NCBI GenBank assembly: GCA_020849725.1
Contig: JADLAZ010000071.1
Coordinates: 1 to 23,972 of the forward strand
DNA from: Chloroflexota bacterium
GTDB taxonomy: Bacteria > Chloroflexota > Chloroflexia > Thermomicrobiales > JADLAZ01
Direction: 5' to 3'
Length of the DNA: 23,972 nt
Within the stretch, counting starts at the first letter, position 1. The number at the start of each line of letters is the position of its first letter. Below are positions 15,837 to 23,972 of the stretch, in pieces. Made by a program: the position numbers and the translations under genes. Under the pieces are notes generated by a model, which was not told the origin of the DNA, searched no databases, and worked only from the letters and a program-made list of their open reading frames with translations.

Positions 15837-16814
15837 ATGTCGGACACGATGCGCGTCTCGATCGGGCTGCCGGGCAACGCGACCGACGATCACCTGATCT
15901 ACGCCAAGCAGATGGGCTGCGAGGGCGTCGTGCTGGCGACGCCAGCGCGGCTGACGGGTGACAAGCGGTGGGAGGCGGACGACCTGCGCGCGCTGCGGGC
16001 GTGGGTCGAGGGCCACGGCCTACGGATCGAGGCGCTCCAGAACGTGCCGCACTCGTTCTGGATGAATGCCCGGTTGGGTCGTCCGGGCCGGGACGAGGAG
16101 CTGGAGAACTTCCAGGCGACGGTGCGCAACATCGGTGCGGCCGGCATCCCTGTCCTGGGCTACAACTTCCGGCCGCAAGGGCTCTACCGCACCGGCAGCG
16201 TGCCCGGGCGCGGTGGCGCTCCGGTGACTGCCTTCGACATGGACAAGGCGCGTGACCTACCGCTGTCTTTCGGTGAGGAAATCAGCGCCGACCAGCTCTG
16301 GGAGGCGCACGGCTACTTCCTGAAGGCGGTGCTGCCGGTCGCCGAAGAGGCCGGCGTGCGACTGGCGCTGCACCCCGACGACCCGCCCGGCCCGACCATC
16401 GGCGGCGTTGCCCGCATCATGAGCAGTTACGACGGCTTCGTGCGCGCCGCCGAGCAGGCGGGTGGCAGCCCCGCCTGGGGTCTGCTGTTCTGTGCCGGCT
16501 GCTGGTCGGAGATGGGCGGCGAGGCGAACGTGCTGCGCGGCATCCGCCACTTCGGCTCGCGCAACCAGCTCGTCTACATCCACTTCCGCGACGTGCAGGG
16601 CACCGGTGATGTGTTCAACGAGTGCTTCATCGGCGAGGGCAACTTCAACGTCACGACCGTCATGCGCACGCTCAAGGAGGTCGGCTTCACCGGCTGCCTC
16701 ATCGACGACCACGTGCCGCACATGGTCGGCGACGAGGGCTGGGCGCCGCGCGGCCGAGCCTACGCCACCGGCTACCTGATGGGCCTGCTGCGCGCCGTCA
16801 ACGACCAGGGGTAG
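15837..16814 (+). CDS. Mannonate dehydratase-like protein (UxuA family, short form)
   Basis: A 325-residue TIM-barrel protein of the UxuA/xylose-isomerase-like superfamily. Mannonate dehydratase converts D-mannonate to 2-keto-3-deoxygluconate with Mn2+ in hexuronate breakdown. Diagnostic segments are RLALHPDDPPGPTIGGVARI (H179-D182), GLLFCAGCWSEMG (C219), VYIHFRDV (H249-D252) and CLIDDHVPHM (D290-H292), which hold the expected metal and substrate ligands. E. coli UxuA is about 394 residues, so this is a short form. GGAGG lies 4 nt before the ATG. Neighbouring dehydrogenases could act on related sugar acids, but no uxuB, uxaC or kdg gene is present here. Exact substrate is uncertain because short homologues may have drifted in specificity. 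Confidence 0.8.
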   Translation: MSDTMRVSIGLPGNATDDHLIYAKQMGCEGVVLATPARLTGDKRWEADDLRALRAWVEGHGLRIEALQNVPHSFWMNARLGRPGRDEELENFQATVRNIGAAGIPVLGYNFRPQGLYRTGSVPGRGGAPVTAFDMDKARDLPLSFGEEISADQLWEAHGYFLKAVLPVAEEAGVRLALHPDDPPGPTIGGVARIMSSYDGFVRAAEQAGGSPAWGLLFCAGCWSEMGGEANVLRGIRHFGSRNQLVYIHFRDVQGTGDVFNECFIGEGNFNVTTVMRTLKEVGFTGCLIDDHVPHMVGDEGWAPRGRAYATGYLMGLLRAVNDQG

Positions 16815-16852
16815 GCAAAGTCGGGAGGCCAGGAAGAACGATCGTCGGCTGC

Positions 16853-16929
16853 GTCACCCCGGCGAAAGCCGGGATAACGTAGCCGCCTCAGGTAGGGCTG
16901 ACTGGATGCCGGCTTCCGCCGGCATGACG
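16853..16929. repeat. REP-like inverted pair of GNRA-loop hairpins
   Basis: Two related roughly 26-nt units face each other. The left (16853-16878) contains CCCGGC-GAAA-GCCGGG. The right (16902-16929) contains TGCCGGC-TTCC-GCCGGCA and on the other strand reads GTCATGCCGGCGGAAGCCGG, close to the left unit's GTCACCCCGGCGAAAGCCGG. Each unit makes a 6-7 bp stem with a GNRA tetraloop on its own strand. It lies between the convergent uxuA-like and htpG genes, so it may also terminate transcription from both sides. Units of this kind are scattered in intergenic regions of many bacterial genomes. Confidence 0.65.
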
Positions 16930-16967
16930 GATGCATTCGGGGCCGCCACCGGTGGTCGGCTGACCTC

Positions 16968-18839
<1,872 letters not shown>

Positions 18840-18860
18840 CACCCATCCTCCTCGCGGTCG

Positions 18861-18887
18861 TTAGCACTCCTGCCCACACAGTGCCAA
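18861..18887. promoter_or_regulatory. CIRCE operator (HrcA-binding site) upstream of htpG
   Basis: On the plus strand TTAGCACTC (18861-18869) is a perfect left half of the CIRCE consensus TTAGCACTC-N9-GAGTGCTAA. After exactly 9 nt, CAGTGCCAA (18879-18887) matches the right half at 7 of 9. It sits just upstream of the htpG ribosome site and overlaps the predicted transcription start. That is the usual position for repression by HrcA, whose gene is not in the window. Confidence 0.85.
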
Positions 18888-18915
18888 TGATAGCGAGCGG
18901 GCGCAGCCGGCGCCA
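18887..18915 (-). promoter_or_regulatory. Candidate htpG promoter
   Basis: TATCAT on the minus strand (18892-18887) matches the -10 consensus at 5 of 6. The best -35 at 17-nt spacing, TGGCGC (18915-18910), is weak at 3 of 6. The predicted start falls near 18880, inside the CIRCE element, consistent with repression by promoter occlusion. Confidence 0.45.
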
Positions 18916-19006
18916 GGGCCGGGAGGCGAATGGGCGCTAGTAGGAACGAGGGAGCAGCTGGGTCAGGGAAATGCAGGGTCCTCACCCCAACCCTCTCCTC
19001 TTTCCC

Positions 19007-19030
19007 CTCCTGGCCTCCTGGCCTCCTGGC
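19007..19030. repeat. Three tandem copies of CTCCTGGC
   Basis: Three exact 8-nt units lie end to end just downstream of the stop of the DHOD-like gene. They follow a pyrimidine-rich stretch beginning CTCACCCCAACCCTCTCC (18981-18998), which resembles one arm of a common intergenic repeat. Function unknown; slippage during replication is a sufficient explanation. Confidence 0.6.
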
Positions 19031-19034
19031 CCGC

Positions 19035-20039
19035 CTACCGCACGTGGTTGTCGAAGCTGGTGAGGGCGCGCATGTAGTGGGCGCGCTCGAAGGCGGCCGG
19101 CTCGGCAACGTGGCGCTGGCTCATGCTGCCGCGCATCTGCTCGACGCTGTCGTACTCGTGGCTCTCCATCCACTCGCGCAAGTCGGATAGGATGTGCAAG
19201 AGCCGGCCGGGGCCGTGCCGCAGCAGCGCCGACGTGGTCATGGCGACACTGGCGCCGGCCATCAGCGCCTTCAGCACGTCCTCGGCGGTATGCACGCCAG
19301 TCGTCAGCGCCAGGTCGGCCTGGACCCGACCGTAGAGAATGGCGATCCAGCGCAGCGGCAGGCGCAACTCCTGGCTGCTGCTCAGCACCACACTCGGCAC
19401 GACATCCAGATTGGTGAGGTCCAGATCGGGCTGGTAGAAGCGGTTGAACAGCACGAGCCCGTCGGCGCCGGCCTCGACGAAGCGCCGCGCCATGTTCGGC
19501 AGCGCCGTGAAGAAGGGGCTGAGCTTGAGAGCCAGCGGGATCGTGACCTGCGCCCGCACCTCACGCACCAGATCGACATAGCGGTCCTCGACCTCGGCAC
19601 TGCCGAGGTAGGGATCGGTCGGCAAATAGTAGATATTCAACTCCAACGCGTCGGCGCCGGCCTGTTCGATGGCACGAGCGTAGTCCACCCAGGCGCCGGT
19701 GGTGACGCCGTTCAGGCTGCCGATGACGGGGATCGCGACGGCGGCCTTCACCCGTTGGATGTGGTCGAGGTAGACATCCGGCTCCAGGTTGTAGCTGTCC
19801 AGGTCGGGGAAGTAGCTGAGCGCTTCGGCGTAGGAGTGGGTGCCCCGGCTCAGGAAATGGTCGAGCTGGTGGCTTTCGTGGGTGATCTGCTCCTCGAACA
19901 GCGAGTGCAGCACGACCGCCGCCGCGCCCGAGTCCTCAAATTGCCGCACCGCGTCGACCCGCTTCATCAGTGGCGAGGCGGAGGCGATGAGGGGCGTGCG
20001 CAGCGGCAACCCCAGGTAGGTCGTGGACAGGTCGATCAT
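19035..20039 (-). CDS. Dihydroorotate dehydrogenase-like flavoprotein (probably not a true DHOD)
   Basis: A 334-residue FMN-binding TIM barrel of the DHOD family. Visible family features are the N-terminal strand [18 protein letters not shown] (N110), LALKLSP with the FMN-contacting Lys (K172), and the C-terminal phosphate-binding segment [19 protein letters not shown]. The catalytic loop that reads N-x-S-C-P-N in class 1 DHODs is LNIYYLP (134-140) here, so the general-base Cys (or class 2 Ser) and second Asn are missing. Pyrimidine synthesis is therefore unlikely. It lies 43 nt downstream of nifJ on the same strand, with GGAGGAGG before its ATG, and probably shares the nifJ transcript. An electron-transfer or accessory role with NifJ is inference. 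Confidence 0.85.
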   Translation of the reverse strand: MIDLSTTYLGLPLRTPLIASASPLMKRVDAVRQFEDSGAAAVVLHSLFEEQITHESHQLDHFLSRGTHSYAEALSYFPDLDSYNLEPDVYLDHIQRVKAAVAIPVIGSLNGVTTGAWVDYARAIEQAGADALELNIYYLPTDPYLGSAEVEDRYVDLVREVRAQVTIPLALKLSPFFTALPNMARRFVEAGADGLVLFNRFYQPDLDLTNLDVVPSVVLSSSQELRLPLRWIAILYGRVQADLALTTGVHTAEDVLKALMAGASVAMTTSALLRHGPGRLLHILSDLREWMESHEYDSVEQMRGSMSQRHVAEPAAFERAHYMRALTSFDNHVR

Positions 20040-20082
20040 CTCGCTCCTCCTCCACAGTCACCGGCACGCCGGCCGGTCGGCG

Positions 20083-23739
<3,657 letters not shown>

Positions 23740-23781
23740 GGTCTCCTCTCCCGCTGGTGTGCCGGCGTTGGCGTCCATCCG

Positions 23782-23787
23782 AGTCTA
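23782..23787 (-). promoter_or_regulatory. Possible -10 element for nifJ
   Basis: TAGACT on the minus strand is the same -10-like hexamer seen at 3073 and 15667. No good -35 is visible at 16-18 nt (CGCATT at 17). If real, transcription would start near 23775, inside the upstream candidate ATG, which supports the ATG at 23739. Confidence 0.25.
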
Positions 23788-23855
23788 GGCGGTGGGGCAT
23801 ATCAAATGCGTTACGGTGGCCGGGGGTGGGTTGCAGGACTGTTGCAGGTAACTGT

Positions 23856-23972
23856 TCAGACTTGGGCGGGAAGCGGGTCGGAGAGGAGGCGGAGACACTC
23901 GGCGAAGGGGTTGAGGCCGCGCGCCCGCCAGGTGCCGAAGGCCGTCGCCAGCGGCATCTTGATCGCCGTCCC
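23856..23972 (-). CDS. C-terminal end of an IS66-type transposase (partial)
   Basis: The minus strand is open from the right edge to TGA 23856-23858, giving 38 residues that include KMPLATAFGTWRARGLNPF and ECLRLLSDPLP. The pattern (small residues, FGTWR.RG.NPF..C..LL) recalls the extreme C-terminus of IS66-family TnpC transposases, where it follows the RK..GG.RS..G segment. Only the tail is visible, so completeness, terminal repeats and activity cannot be judged. The element points toward nifJ and ends about 70 bp from the nifJ -10 candidate. Assignment is from motif memory, with moderate certainty. Confidence 0.6.
   Translation of the reverse strand, partial: GTAIKMPLATAFGTWRARGLNPFAECLRLLSDPLPAQV

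Noticed and set aside
23740..23778. ATG at 23778 as the nifJ start
   Set aside because: No ribosome site upstream, and a -10-like hexamer would place the transcription start inside it. ATG 23739 has a GGAG-rich leader.

Overview
The window is about 24 kb of high-GC DNA from a bacterium, most likely a member of the Chloroflexota. The phylum call is an inference. It rests on several very large GT39-type membrane glycosyltransferases carrying PA14 and NHL modules, a NifJ-type pyruvate:ferredoxin oxidoreductase paired with a dihydroorotate-dehydrogenase-like gene, an HrcA/CIRCE-type heat-shock operator, and GTG/TTG starts in GC-rich DNA. No rRNA or tRNA is present to settle it.

Region 1 (1-11714) is an envelope or glycan region. 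It holds the C-terminal end of an NHL-type propeller protein, then three GT-C (GT39/ArnT-like) membrane glycosyltransferases with extracytoplasmic PA14-like domains (minus 233-2662, plus 3223-6177, plus 8262-11714). The last is a fusion of a GT39 membrane domain, two PA14-like domains and a beta-propeller. Between the second and third lies a two-gene minus-strand operon: a GT2 of the polyprenyl-phosphate-sugar synthase type and a YbhN/AglD-like eight-helix membrane protein, overlapping by ATGA. The simplest reading is that GT2 makes a lipid-linked sugar, the membrane protein may help move it, and the GT39 enzymes use it outside the membrane. The 560-bp gap between the first two GT39 genes holds an apparent decayed C-terminus of another GT39-like gene and a weak promoter candidate.

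Region 2 (11715-16814) is a plus-strand metabolic run: an Ldh/MDH2-family NAD(P)-dependent dehydrogenase, a zinc-dependent MDR alcohol dehydrogenase, a HEAT-repeat protein starting 2 nt after the dehydrogenase, and a short mannonate-dehydratase-like (UxuA family) TIM-barrel enzyme. Together they suggest sugar-acid or polyol oxidation, but the substrates cannot be read from sequence.

Region 3 (16815-23855) is on the minus strand. A pair of REP-like hairpins separates the uxuA-like gene from htpG (Hsp90). HtpG is preceded by a good CIRCE operator, implying HrcA control. Upstream lie the dihydroorotate-dehydrogenase-like flavoprotein, which lacks the catalytic Cys/Ser of true DHODs, and nifJ, 43 nt apart and probably one operon.

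The right edge (23856-23972) is the C-terminal end of an IS66-type transposase. I found no CRISPR array, phage genes or defence cassette. The least ordinary items are the GT39-PA14-propeller fusion, the CIRCE-controlled htpG, the degenerate DHOD partner of nifJ, and the uncharacterised C-terminal domain of the HEAT-repeat protein.
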